A stretch of 6,875 bases of DNA, taken from positions 1-6,875 of the forward strand of contig JAFXFQ010000191.1 in the NCBI GenBank assembly GCA_017520365.1, written 5' to 3'. The notes under the pieces were generated by a model that was given only the letters and a program-made list of their open reading frames with translations, made no database searches and was not told where the DNA came from. Each line of letters starts with the position of its first letter. The stretch's first letter is position 1. The position numbers were made by a program, and so were the translations under genes. Positions 1 through 5,766 of the stretch are shown piece by piece. The DNA comes from Clostridia bacterium. GTDB lineage: Bacteria; Bacillota; Clostridia; Oscillospirales; CAG-272.

Positions 1-2
1 CA

Positions 3-31
3 TTGACATTCCCTGAATCATATGATATATT
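3..31 (+). promoter_or_regulatory. Predicted sigma-70 promoter for the truncated kinase
   Basis: A perfect -35 TTGACA (3-8) is followed after 17 bp by TATATT (26-31), five of six matches to the -10 consensus. Transcription would start near base 38 and give a ~39-nt leader before the kinase ATG. The region is AT-rich, which raises the chance of a spurious match, but both boxes and the spacing are near ideal. Confidence 0.5.
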
Positions 32-76
32 AAAGTTTGAACATAAATATATAAACATCTGATAAGGTAATGGATT

Positions 77-570
77 ATGAAATGTCCGAATTGCGGGAGC
101 GAATGCTGTATCTCGGCATATAACGAATATAAATGTGAAGCTTGCGGAGTGACGTTTGCAGTAAACCAGAATTTTTCTGCCGCCGCTGATGCCGATGAAA
201 CAGATAAAACGATACCTCCACGGCGCGAACATGAATTCAATGCCGCAGACGATGTCACTATGCCTGGCAGGCGCGACCGCAAAAAAGATGAAGCATTTGA
301 AGCGGGCGATCTGGTGATAAACCGTTACAGGGTGATTTCAAAGCTCGGTCAGGGCGGAATGGGCGCAGTTTATAAATGTCTTGATGAAACCGCGGGCATT
401 GAGATCGCGCTTAAAGCTCTGCCGCCTGAATTGAGCAATAACACCCTTGAAATGGAAGATATCAAAGATAATTTTCAGTTGGTATCAAAACTTGTTCATC
501 AGAATATCGCCAATCTGCGCCAGCTTGAAAAAGACAACTCCAACGGCAACTATTATTTGATCATGGAGCT
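77..570 (+). CDS. Ser/Thr protein kinase, N-terminal fragment, truncated at a junction
   Basis: Only about the first 164 residues are kinase. A zinc ribbon opens the protein (C3-x2-C6 and C20-x2-C23), followed by a polar linker (about 28-75) and the start of a eukaryotic-type (Hanks) kinase domain. Visible kinase features are the glycine loop GQGGMGAV (91-98), the ATP-anchoring lysine in ALK (K113), and a hinge-like LIME (161-164). Homology stops there, so the C-lobe, with the HRD catalytic loop and DFG motif, is absent and the fragment cannot be an active kinase. The open frame continues to 1360, but that extension is only the exact antisense of the aquaporin gene and should not be annotated as protein. 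A weak AAGG (64-67) precedes the ATG. Arg codons here are CGC x4, AGG x2, CGG and CGT with no AGA, whereas the sugar kinase at the right uses mostly AGA. By recollection, zinc-ribbon kinases with this N-lobe are frequent in Lentisphaerota; not searched. Confidence 0.75.
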
Positions 571-574
571 AAAT

Positions 575-613
575 TCTCCGATAAGAACAACACCTATTGC
601 TCGGAGGCTTTTT
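575..613. terminator. Possible terminator remnant beside the aquaporin 3' end
   Basis: CTCCGA (576-581) pairs with TCGGAG (601-606) across a 19-nt loop, with one extra T-G pair (575/607). A run of five T on the + strand (609-613) follows. Read on the minus strand, downstream of the aquaporin stop, the hairpin lacks a proper T tract. The A-run and GCC on its 3' arm have no partner on the other arm, as if the hairpin had been cut by the nearby junction. The stem is short and the loop long, so this is a weak call. Confidence 0.25.
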
Positions 614-637
614 GTTTGTATTGCTTTGCTTTTGAAA

Positions 638-1354
638 TTACTCAGCGATCTCTTCAGCTTCAGCAGCAGCCTCTTCCTTCTTTGCCTTCTTCTGGGAGGA
701 GAGGAACATATAAACGAGAGCTGCAAGTGCGCCGCCAACGAGGGGAGCTGCGATGAACACCCAAACATTTGCAAGGTGCTGGCCGCCTGCAGCGAGAGCA
801 GGTCCGAAGGAGCGGGCAGGGTTAACGCTTGTACCTGTAAGGCCGATACCGAAGAGGTGAACAAGTGTGAGGGAAAGGCCGATAACGAGGCCGCAAACGT
901 TGCTGTTCTCAACCTTGGAGGTTACGCCGAGGATAGCGAGAACAAATACGAAGGTGAGGATCACCTCAACAACGATGGTGTGTGCAATGTCGATGTAAAG
1001 TGCGTTGGAGCCGAGAGATACTGTCTGATCGTTGTCGGCGATAACGTACTTGAGAACGAAAGCACCTGCGGTTGCACCTGCGAACTGTGCAACAACGTAG
1101 CCAACGAAGTCAAGAATGGAAAGCTTCTTGGAAATGAGCATCGCAACGGAGACTGCGGGATTGATGTGGCATCCGGAGATGTTGCCGATGGAGTATGCCA
1201 TTGCAACGATAACGAGACCGAATGCAAATGCTGTGATGAGGTAGCCTGCGCCCTTAGCTGCGTTGCAGCCTACAACACAAGCGGTACCGCAAGCAAAAAG
1301 TACAAGCACGAAGGTGCCGATAAATTCTGCGAGGTACTTCTTGAGAGAATTCAT
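638..1354 (-). CDS. aqpZ: MIP-family aquaporin, AqpZ-like water channel
   Basis: A 238-residue six-helix channel that should let water cross the cytoplasmic membrane passively. Both pore half-helices carry intact NPA boxes (N65-P66-A67 and N178-P179-A180, the latter followed by R181). Aligned by eye to E. coli AqpZ, the aromatic/arginine filter is F45, H166, T175, R181, the same four residues as AqpZ (F43, H174, T183, R189). That predicts water selectivity rather than glycerol conduction, since GlpF has W/G/F/R. Approximate membrane segments are 7-27, 38-56, 84-104, 126-144, 153-172 and 198-218. Length is normal for the family. The last ~18 residues are a charged tail rich in Lys, Ala and Glu (about 221-238). 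The frame is open upstream to 1420, but the start at 1354 is preferred because an ideal AGGAGG sits 6 nt before it and homology begins there. Monocistronic, with its own promoter. Confidence 0.93.
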   Translation of the reverse strand: MNSLKKYLAEFIGTFVLVLFACGTACVVGCNAAKGAGYLITAFAFGLVIVAMAYSIGNISGCHINPAVSVAMLISKKLSILDFVGYVVAQFAGATAGAFVLKYVIADNDQTVSLGSNALYIDIAHTIVVEVILTFVFVLAILGVTSKVENSNVCGLVIGLSLTLVHLFGIGLTGTSVNPARSFGPALAAGGQHLANVWVFIAAPLVGGALAALVYMFLSSQKKAKKEEAAAEAEEIAE

Positions 1355-1360
1355 AAATAA

Positions 1361-1366
1361 CCTCCT
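1361..1366 (-). promoter_or_regulatory. Ribosome binding site fixing the aquaporin start
   Basis: On the minus strand this reads AGGAGG, a perfect anti-16S match, 6 nt upstream of the ATG at 1354. It rules out the longer in-frame start at 1420, whose codon lies upstream of the predicted transcription start. Confidence 0.85.
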
Positions 1367-1410
1367 GAAATTAAAAAAGTGTGATATAATGTATATTGAA
1401 TACCAGGTTA

Positions 1411-1439
1411 AGTATACCACGACAAGATCTGTTTGTCAA
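1411..1439 (-). promoter_or_regulatory. Predicted sigma-A promoter for the aquaporin gene
   Basis: Read on the minus strand: TTGACA (1439-1434), a 17-bp spacer, then TATACT (1416-1411), i.e. a perfect -35 and a five-of-six -10. Transcription should begin near 1404, leaving a ~50-nt leader that includes the AGGAGG. An imperfect inverted repeat GACAA-N7-TTGTC (1421-1437) lies within the spacer and -35 and could be a regulatory site, though ten paired bases is little evidence. Confidence 0.75.
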
Positions 1440-1456
1440 TGTTTTTATGAATCGTG

Positions 1457-1485
1457 TTGCAAATTAGTCAATTGTGTAATTTAAT
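1457..1485 (+). promoter_or_regulatory. Possible promoter for the CYTH gene with embedded palindrome
   Basis: TTGCAA (1457-1462) is followed after 17 bp by TTTAAT (1480-1485), four and five matches to the consensus hexamers. The spacer holds an interrupted palindrome, 1461-1482: AAATTA, two unpaired bases, CAATTG, two unpaired bases, TAATTT, all around one centre (9 of 11 pairs). If real, a dimeric repressor here would occlude the promoter. The divergent aquaporin -35 lies about 20 bp to the left, so one site could affect both genes. The promoter call is weaker than that of the aquaporin. Confidence 0.35.
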
Positions 1486-1524
1486 GTCGACGCATTGTAT
1501 GTTATGCAAATGCAGAAAATACCG

Positions 1525-1531
1525 AAGGAGG
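1525..1531 (+). promoter_or_regulatory. Ribosome binding site fixing the CYTH gene start
   Basis: AAGGAGG lies 5 nt before the ATG at 1537. The upstream in-frame ATGs at 1495 and 1504 lack a comparable site, so the shorter protein is preferred. Confidence 0.8.
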
Positions 1532-1536
1532 CAGAT

Positions 1537-2454
1537 ATGAAAGCTGAAAAAGTGGTAATAACAGGACCTGTACCTGAAAGGGCAGAGGCGTTTGCGGCTG
1601 CAATGGCGTTTTGCCGAGATGCCGGGTACAGGATCTTTGAGGTGTCTCAAGATACACTCCTCTCGCAAATAAAGGCGGAGAAGGAGGTCGAGGAGCAAAG
1701 CCTTTCCTTTGGTAAAAAAAGCATTATCCTTTGCAAAGGGGGGCTTGCAGACTATGAAGATGTGGGCGAGCCCGTCATTCTTTCCCCCGCAGAGGCCAGG
1801 GACAGCTACGGTGCCGTGTTTTTTGTAAGTGATGGAGACCTTTGTGAAAGGGATGCTTTGGCCCTTTCACGCTGGATAGGCACTCCCCATCTTCGTGTTA
1901 CAGATAAGGGTACCTTAAAAAAAGAGCTTTATGCGTTTCTCGGTATACCGAAGCCTTTGGAGATCGAGCGAAAGTTCCTCATTGAGATGCCCGATAGAGA
2001 GACTCTTTTGAATGATCCCCTTTGCAGGCGGGTTCACATCAGCCAGACCTATCTGAAGGTCACTCCCGAGGAGGAAATAAGGGTGAGAGCCAGAGGCAGC
2101 GGTGAAGACTGCCTTTATTATGAGACTGTGAAGAGGGCCGTTTCCGAAACGGTGCGTGAGGAGACGGAGCATCAGATCAGCCGCATCCGATATGAGGAGC
2201 TGATAGCAGAGGCAGGGAAGGGCGGCATGACCCTTGAAAAGGACAGATACTGCCTTGTGTACGATGGAAAATATTTTGAAATAGACGTATATCCCTTTTC
2301 AGAAGACCTTGCCGTTATGGAGATCGAGCTGTGCGATGCAGATGAAGCCCTGCGTTTTCCCCCCGTTATAACCATTATCCGTGAGGTGACAGGCGAAAAA
2401 GCCTATAAAAACGCAACCCTGGCAAAGGAAAAAAGCATTCGATCAGGGGTATAA
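1537..2454 (+). CDS. CYTH-domain protein with degenerate AAA_28-like N-terminal domain
   Basis: A 305-residue two-part protein. The C-terminal part (from about 140) is a CYTH (triphosphate tunnel metalloenzyme) domain. It has the signature E142-x-E144-R145-K146, then EIRVRAR (180-186), TVK (197-199), paired acidics E209/E211, R237, E248-x-D250 and E262-x-E264. These are the basic and acidic residues that line the tunnel in inorganic triphosphatases, thiamine triphosphatases and class IV adenylate cyclases. It is therefore probably an active metal-dependent phosphohydrolase or cyclase in the cytoplasm; the substrate is not readable from sequence. The N-terminal part (1-138) resembles the AAA_28 P-loop domain often fused to CYTH: VVITG near the N-terminus, and a TPHLRVTDKG...FLGIPKPLEIERKFL linker typical of those fusions. 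However, the Walker A site reads GPVPERAEA (10-18) without Gly-Lys-Thr/Ser, and the domain is shorter than usual. Nucleotide binding there is probably lost. Transcribed divergently from the aquaporin; ends in a strong terminator. Confidence 0.85.
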   Translation: MKAEKVVITGPVPERAEAFAAAMAFCRDAGYRIFEVSQDTLLSQIKAEKEVEEQSLSFGKKSIILCKGGLADYEDVGEPVILSPAEARDSYGAVFFVSDGDLCERDALALSRWIGTPHLRVTDKGTLKKELYAFLGIPKPLEIERKFLIEMPDRETLLNDPLCRRVHISQTYLKVTPEEEIRVRARGSGEDCLYYETVKRAVSETVREETEHQISRIRYEELIAEAGKGGMTLEKDRYCLVYDGKYFEIDVYPFSEDLAVMEIELCDADEALRFPPVITIIREVTGEKAYKNATLAKEKSIRSGV

Positions 2455-2489
2455 AAAAGAGCTTTTGCTTATGCAAAGGCTCTTTTTTT
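2453..2489. terminator. Bidirectional intrinsic terminator
   Basis: A 16-bp stem (2453-2468 with 2473-2488, one T-G wobble at 2463/2478) closes on a TTAT loop. A-rich on the 5' side and T-rich on the 3' side, it gives a U tract in both directions. It lies between convergent genes: its left arm begins within the CYTH stop codon, and its right end is 8 nt from the stop of the solute-binding protein gene. It should end both transcripts. Confidence 0.92.
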
Positions 2490-2497
2490 CAAAACAG

Positions 2498-3961
2498 TTA
2501 TTTTTGCTTAAATTTCAAAAGCTCAATTACAGTGTTGCCCACTTCTTCAACGGCTTTCATCCTGATAGCGGCAAGTCGGGAGGAAAAGGATTCGCTTTTG
2601 GGCGCTATTTCCTCAAGAAGAGGGCATATTCCGCCCCAATTGTATACCTGACACTGCTCGAAGGTGCCGGTGCTGAAGATAAGCTCAAGATTTTCTCTTG
2701 ATTTCTCGTCGTTTACATACATAAAGGACAGCACGGAATCTACGTAGCAGCTTTTGATGCCGCTTTGCCTGTGGGACTCTGCCGCAAGATTTTCAAGGAT
2801 GTTGGAGGTCCTTCTCAGATCTCTGCCCGTGGGGAGCACTCCGATGGCGGAGCATTCCGCAGCGTTGATGAGAGAAATGTATCGGGACTGGCTTTCAGTA
2901 TATTTCGGCATAGGCAGAACGCCGAATTCATATTCCATATTCCTAAGATCTGCAAGGGTGCCTACTGTGGTGATATGGAAAAGTGTGCGGCCGCTTTTAA
3001 ACATTGCCGCCGAGCTCATACCGTCAGCCTCGTTTTTCACCGGGTCATAAACGTAACGGTTGTATGCGTATAGCGAGTCAGATACCTTTTTGAAAACGTC
3101 ATAGAGCAGGTCGTCTGTAAAGCAGGAAAGGGTGGGGATGCCCTGCTTATCCTTTTCGGAAAGGACGGCGCCTGCGCCGCTGATAAGAGACAGGATGCTC
3201 CTTCTGTCAACGGCACCGCCGTATCTGTCATCCTTTGTCATAAGGTTGTTTCCATCGGTATCGGAGGCGGCAACGGTCATCATCTCAAGCATCCTGTCGA
3301 GAGTCCATTCTCCTCGCTCCACAAGCTTGTAAGGATCGGGGAGGGTGCTGATATCCTTGACCATATCCATATTGACGCCCACCATACTGTGAGAATCGTA
3401 ATAGGAAAGCTGCAGGTCTCCGTAGAAAAGATATCTTGTCTCGTTGACGGAGACGCCCTCAATGGCCTTTTCGTTCCACCATGGCTTTGTAAGATCCATT
3501 CCGGGGAGATAAACGTCGGTGACCAGGTATCCGCAAACTGCCATAGTTGCCATTCTGTCCGAGGAGTTGCATATGGCATCGTAGGTGCCTTCTCCGGACA
3601 GGCAGGCGGCAACAGACATATCAAATACCTTTTCGGGTGTATCCACCACCTCGCTGACAGAAATACCAAGGCGCTCCTCAACGTTTATGTTGCGGCGGAC
3701 GAGGGCCTCGTTGAGGCTGTCTCCCATAATGCCCTCCGCATCCATAAGCGAGGCTGACGTGCCTGCGCCCATGCGGGCGTTGAGAATGCAAAACTCGTAG
3801 TCCTTGTATCGGGTGGTCGGTACGCTTTTGTATATTTCTCCGTCCTCCTCGGTGAAATCTGCAGAATGATCGTATTCTCCGCTGTCAGCCTTTTTTTGGC
3901 AGGAGGGAAGGATCATTAGCAGCGCAAGGAGGACGCAGACAAGAGATAATGCCTTTTTCAT
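2498..3961 (-). CDS. Extracellular solute-binding lipoprotein, ABC-transporter type
   Basis: A 487-residue exported lipoprotein. A signal peptide (K2-K3, hydrophobic 4-17) ends in the lipobox L18-P19-S20-C21. Cys21 would be lipidated, anchoring the protein on the outer face of the membrane. A polar linker (about 22-50) leads to a domain resembling cluster/family 1 carbohydrate-binding proteins of Clostridia. Recognisable landmarks are PWW (160-162), the YKLVERGEWTLDRM stretch (211-224) and an EYEFGVLPMPKY block (343-354), typical of these sugar-binding lipoproteins. Length is slightly above the ~420-450 usual for sugar binders. The ligand cannot be read from sequence. It is the distal gene of an operon whose first gene is a GH123-like glycosidase, and its ATG shares a base with that gene's TGA. 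No permease or ATPase gene lies beside it; the next gene downstream is convergent, so it must borrow a transporter or act as a sensor or scavenger. It ends at the shared terminator. Confidence 0.82.
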   Translation of the reverse strand: MKKALSLVCVLLALLMILPSCQKKADSGEYDHSADFTEEDGEIYKSVPTTRYKDYEFCILNARMGAGTSASLMDAEGIMGDSLNEALVRRNINVEERLGISVSEVVDTPEKVFDMSVAACLSGEGTYDAICNSSDRMATMAVCGYLVTDVYLPGMDLTKPWWNEKAIEGVSVNETRYLFYGDLQLSYYDSHSMVGVNMDMVKDISTLPDPYKLVERGEWTLDRMLEMMTVAASDTDGNNLMTKDDRYGGAVDRRSILSLISGAGAVLSEKDKQGIPTLSCFTDDLLYDVFKKVSDSLYAYNRYVYDPVKNEADGMSSAAMFKSGRTLFHITTVGTLADLRNMEYEFGVLPMPKYTESQSRYISLINAAECSAIGVLPTGRDLRRTSNILENLAAESHRQSGIKSCYVDSVLSFMYVNDEKSRENLELIFSTGTFEQCQVYNWGGICPLLEEIAPKSESFSSRLAAIRMKAVEEVGNTVIELLKFKQK

Positions 3962-3963
3962 CA
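3959..3963 (-). promoter_or_regulatory. TGATG translational-coupling junction
   Basis: On the minus strand the glycosidase stop TGA (3963-3961) and the lipoprotein start ATG (3961-3959) overlap by one base. The nearest Shine-Dalgarno-like AAAGGA lies about 12 nt upstream, farther than optimal, so reinitiation by ribosomes finishing the glycosidase probably supplies much of the lipoprotein translation. Confidence 0.7.
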
Positions 3964-5622
3964 GGAAAGCTTTTCCTTTATCATCATGTTGATCTTCTCG
4001 CGAACGGAAAGGATCTGCTCGTCACATCTGGGGTATTCCTTGAAGGTGACCTCTCCACGTTCCTCGATGACAGCCATAACAGCGTCTCTGCCGCAAAGCT
4101 CCTCGCACTTCTTGAATGCGCGAAGGTCGTTGAGGGCAGCTGTAAAGCCGAGAAGATGGATGGTTTCATAGGCACTGCCGCCGTGTGAGGGATAAACGGA
4201 GAAGGTGTCACCTGCAGGCACCCACCAGCCGCCGTCGGAGCAATGGTAGGGATCAATAAACTCGCGGGAGCCCTGTGAGAAGTAGAAGTTGAAGCCCCAC
4301 TGCAAGAATCCTGCGATATCGTACTTATAGAACTGCTGACCGATGATACGGTTACGGGCGGTGGACATTGCAACCATTCTGTTGGAAACACCCTGCACCT
4401 GACAGCAGCAGTAGTAAGCCCAAAGGTTCTTGACCCCCGCATTGATGTATGCATCTATGTGGTCTGTGGAAACTACAGGATGCTCGACAACGCCCTTCTC
4501 GTAGAAGGAGTAGTCTGAAAGGGCATCCATAATGATCTGACCCTTGAGGCAGTCCTTAACGGTGTTCTTTGCGGAATTGTAGCTTTCAAGCATATCGCTG
4601 CCGGGCTCGTCGGAGATGTGGAATACGGTGCGGTCTGCAACGCCCATATCCTCAAGCTTTTCGATGAGGCAGGGGATAAATGCACGAAGGAAGGCAGGGT
4701 ATTCCTCACCGCAAGCATCGGTTTCCCATCCGAATACCTTTTCGTAGCCCTTTTCAGTGTAAGCTATGACCTTGGGAGCGTGCTTTGCACCCCACTGGGT
4801 GAAGAGGTGGGATATCTCAAAATATTCAATGCCCATATCAAGGCAGAGCTTTACCCATCTTTCAAGGCGCTCAAAGCCGAAGGACCACTTTCCCTTCTTT
4901 CTGTAAACGTCAACAAGCTGGCACGTGGGACGCTCGCCGCCGGGAATTGTGTCAAGAGCGGGAGTGAATACGGGGGTGAGGATCATGTTAAGGCCGTTTC
5001 TGGCATAAACATCCATAAACCTTGCAATAATTGCCCAGTGCTCCTCTGAGTACATCTCAACGCCGTAGTAAACTGCAAGGCAGTCGGGGTAGAACCACTG
5101 AGTAACGGCGATCTCCTGCTTTGGAAGGACCGCAGGAATGACCTCTGCAGTAAACGTGCAGCTGCCGAGATCACCGTGGGCATCGTCATAAAGGGTGACT
5201 GTTATGGGATACTCGCCGCCAATGGCATTCTCGGGTACGTTTATATCTACCCAAAGAGACTGAAGGCTCTTTGCAGCAGCGATCTCTCTGTACTCGGTAT
5301 AGGGCTTCAGAAGATCGGGATAAAGGCCGGGGGTCTTTCTGAGAAAATTGTCATCCCCGCTTCCCACAGCAACAGGCATACGAACGGGCACGTTCTCAAC
5401 GACCTGAATTTTTACCCAATTTTTGATGGGGCTCTCAACTCGAATGCGGCACCACATTCCCTCAATACCTGCAGGGAGTCCGTCGGTGACGTAAGCGATC
5501 TGATAAGAGAAGCGCTCGCCGCAAAGCATAGAGGCCTTTTTATACTCAGGCTTTGAATCGATAGATTCGTCAAGAAAACACTTTTCAGTTTCGGCAATAG
5601 GTTTGAGAATTATCTTTTCCAT
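3961..5622 (-). CDS. DUF4091 / GH123-like glycoside hydrolase, cytoplasmic
   Basis: A 553-residue protein matching the DUF4091 family, whose Pfam catalytic domain is now tied to glycoside hydrolase family 123 (beta-N-acetylgalactosaminidases). A beta-rich N-terminal part (about 1-165, with a WVDINVPENAIGGEYPITVT stretch) precedes a TIM-barrel-like catalytic region (about 170-500). The key motif is HISDEP (335-340). Its adjacent D338-E339 matches the Asp-Glu pair that GH123 enzymes use for substrate-assisted catalysis on 2-acetamido sugars. Family-typical aromatic stretches follow: LWAYYCCC (400-407), RNRIIGQQFYKYD (423-435) and GFLQWGFNFY (438-447). No signal peptide or membrane segment is visible, so it should act in the cytosol on imported glycans or oligosaccharides. 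The substrate is inferred, since the family is broad and largely uncharacterised. AAGGA lies 11 nt before the ATG. It is the first gene of a two-gene operon with a solute-binding lipoprotein, which supports a role in sugar use. Confidence 0.82.
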   Translation of the reverse strand: MEKIILKPIAETEKCFLDESIDSKPEYKKASMLCGERFSYQIAYVTDGLPAGIEGMWCRIRVESPIKNWVKIQVVENVPVRMPVAVGSGDDNFLRKTPGLYPDLLKPYTEYREIAAAKSLQSLWVDINVPENAIGGEYPITVTLYDDAHGDLGSCTFTAEVIPAVLPKQEIAVTQWFYPDCLAVYYGVEMYSEEHWAIIARFMDVYARNGLNMILTPVFTPALDTIPGGERPTCQLVDVYRKKGKWSFGFERLERWVKLCLDMGIEYFEISHLFTQWGAKHAPKVIAYTEKGYEKVFGWETDACGEEYPAFLRAFIPCLIEKLEDMGVADRTVFHISDEPGSDMLESYNSAKNTVKDCLKGQIIMDALSDYSFYEKGVVEHPVVSTDHIDAYINAGVKNLWAYYCCCQVQGVSNRMVAMSTARNRIIGQQFYKYDIAGFLQWGFNFYFSQGSREFIDPYHCSDGGWWVPAGDTFSVYPSHGGSAYETIHLLGFTAALNDLRAFKKCEELCGRDAVMAVIEERGEVTFKEYPRCDEQILSVREKINMMIKEKLS

Positions 5623-5639
5623 ATAAATAACCGTCCTTA

Positions 5640-5653
5640 TTTAATATATTAAA
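5640..5653. promoter_or_regulatory. 14-nt perfect palindrome at the glycosidase transcription start
   Basis: TTTAATATATTAAA is its own reverse complement. It directly abuts the -10 of the leftward promoter and covers the predicted start of transcription (near 5647), a position typical of repressor operators. It consists only of A and T, so chance symmetry is possible. Confidence 0.35.
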
Positions 5654-5682
5654 ATTCTATCATACAATGTAATTTATTTCAA
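5654..5682 (-). promoter_or_regulatory. Predicted sigma-A promoter of the glycosidase-lipoprotein operon
   Basis: Read on the minus strand: TTGAAA (5682-5677), a 17-bp spacer, then TAGAAT (5659-5654). Each box matches five of six consensus bases. Initiation near 5647 gives a short leader of about 25 nt that holds the AAGGA (5638-5634). Confidence 0.7.
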
Positions 5683-5700
5683 CAGCTTTATGTTAAAAAG

Positions 5701-5714
5701 TATTGCTTGCAATA
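5701..5714. promoter_or_regulatory. Inverted repeat over the -35 of the sugar kinase promoter
   Basis: TATTGC-TT-GCAATA: six paired bases on each side of a 2-nt centre. The right arm overlaps the -35 TTGCAA (5707-5712) of the rightward promoter, so a bound dimer would compete with RNA polymerase. Candidate operator only. Confidence 0.35.
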
Positions 5715-5735
5715 TAGAGAAAAACGTTATATAAT
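5707..5735 (+). promoter_or_regulatory. Predicted sigma-A promoter of the sugar kinase-ruvX operon
   Basis: TTGCAA (5707-5712), a 17-bp spacer and a perfect TATAAT (5730-5735). Transcription would begin near 5742, downstream of the first in-frame ATG at 5707, which confirms that the longer open frame is not the gene. Confidence 0.75.
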
Positions 5736-5736
5736 A

Positions 5737-5750
5737 GATATATATATATC
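5737..5750. promoter_or_regulatory. 14-nt perfect palindrome at the sugar kinase transcription start
   Basis: G, six AT steps and C (GATATATATATATC) form a perfect palindrome one base after the TATAAT, spanning the predicted start site. It mirrors the placement of the palindrome on the leftward promoter. A simple alternating AT run is automatically symmetric, so the evidence for an operator is modest. Confidence 0.3.
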
Positions 5751-5753
5751 GAA

Positions 5754-5759
5754 AAAGGG
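5754..5759 (+). promoter_or_regulatory. Ribosome binding site fixing the sugar kinase start
   Basis: AAAGGG lies 7 nt before the ATG at 5767. It is less than consensus but well placed, and it supports the 312-residue form over the 332-residue frame. Confidence 0.65.
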
Positions 5760-5766
5760 CAATTTT

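Noticed and set aside
571..1360. Cysteine-rich C-terminal domain of the kinase reading frame
   Set aside because: The frame is in exact codon register with the antisense of the aquaporin gene. Each codon is the reverse complement of an aquaporin codon: TGC (Cys) comes from GCA (Ala), and stops are absent because the aquaporin avoids TTA, CTA and TCA. The open frame and Cys bias are by-products, not a protein domain.
1355..1420. 22-residue N-terminal extension of the aquaporin
   Set aside because: The extension starts upstream of the predicted promoter's transcription start and has no ribosome binding site. AGGAGG sits directly before the ATG at 1354.
3949..5556. Several long open frames on the + strand opposite the glycosidase and lipoprotein genes
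   Set aside because: They lack ribosome binding sites and recognisable domains, and they overlap strongly supported genes on the other strand. They are shadows of biased codon use.
5736..5750. AT dinucleotide run as a microsatellite
   Set aside because: Only about six repeat units; too short to call a repeat locus. It is listed instead as a possible palindromic site.
5707..5766. 20-residue N-terminal extension of the sugar kinase
   Set aside because: The ATG at 5707 lies within the -35 box of the predicted promoter, and the extension shows no ribokinase similarity.
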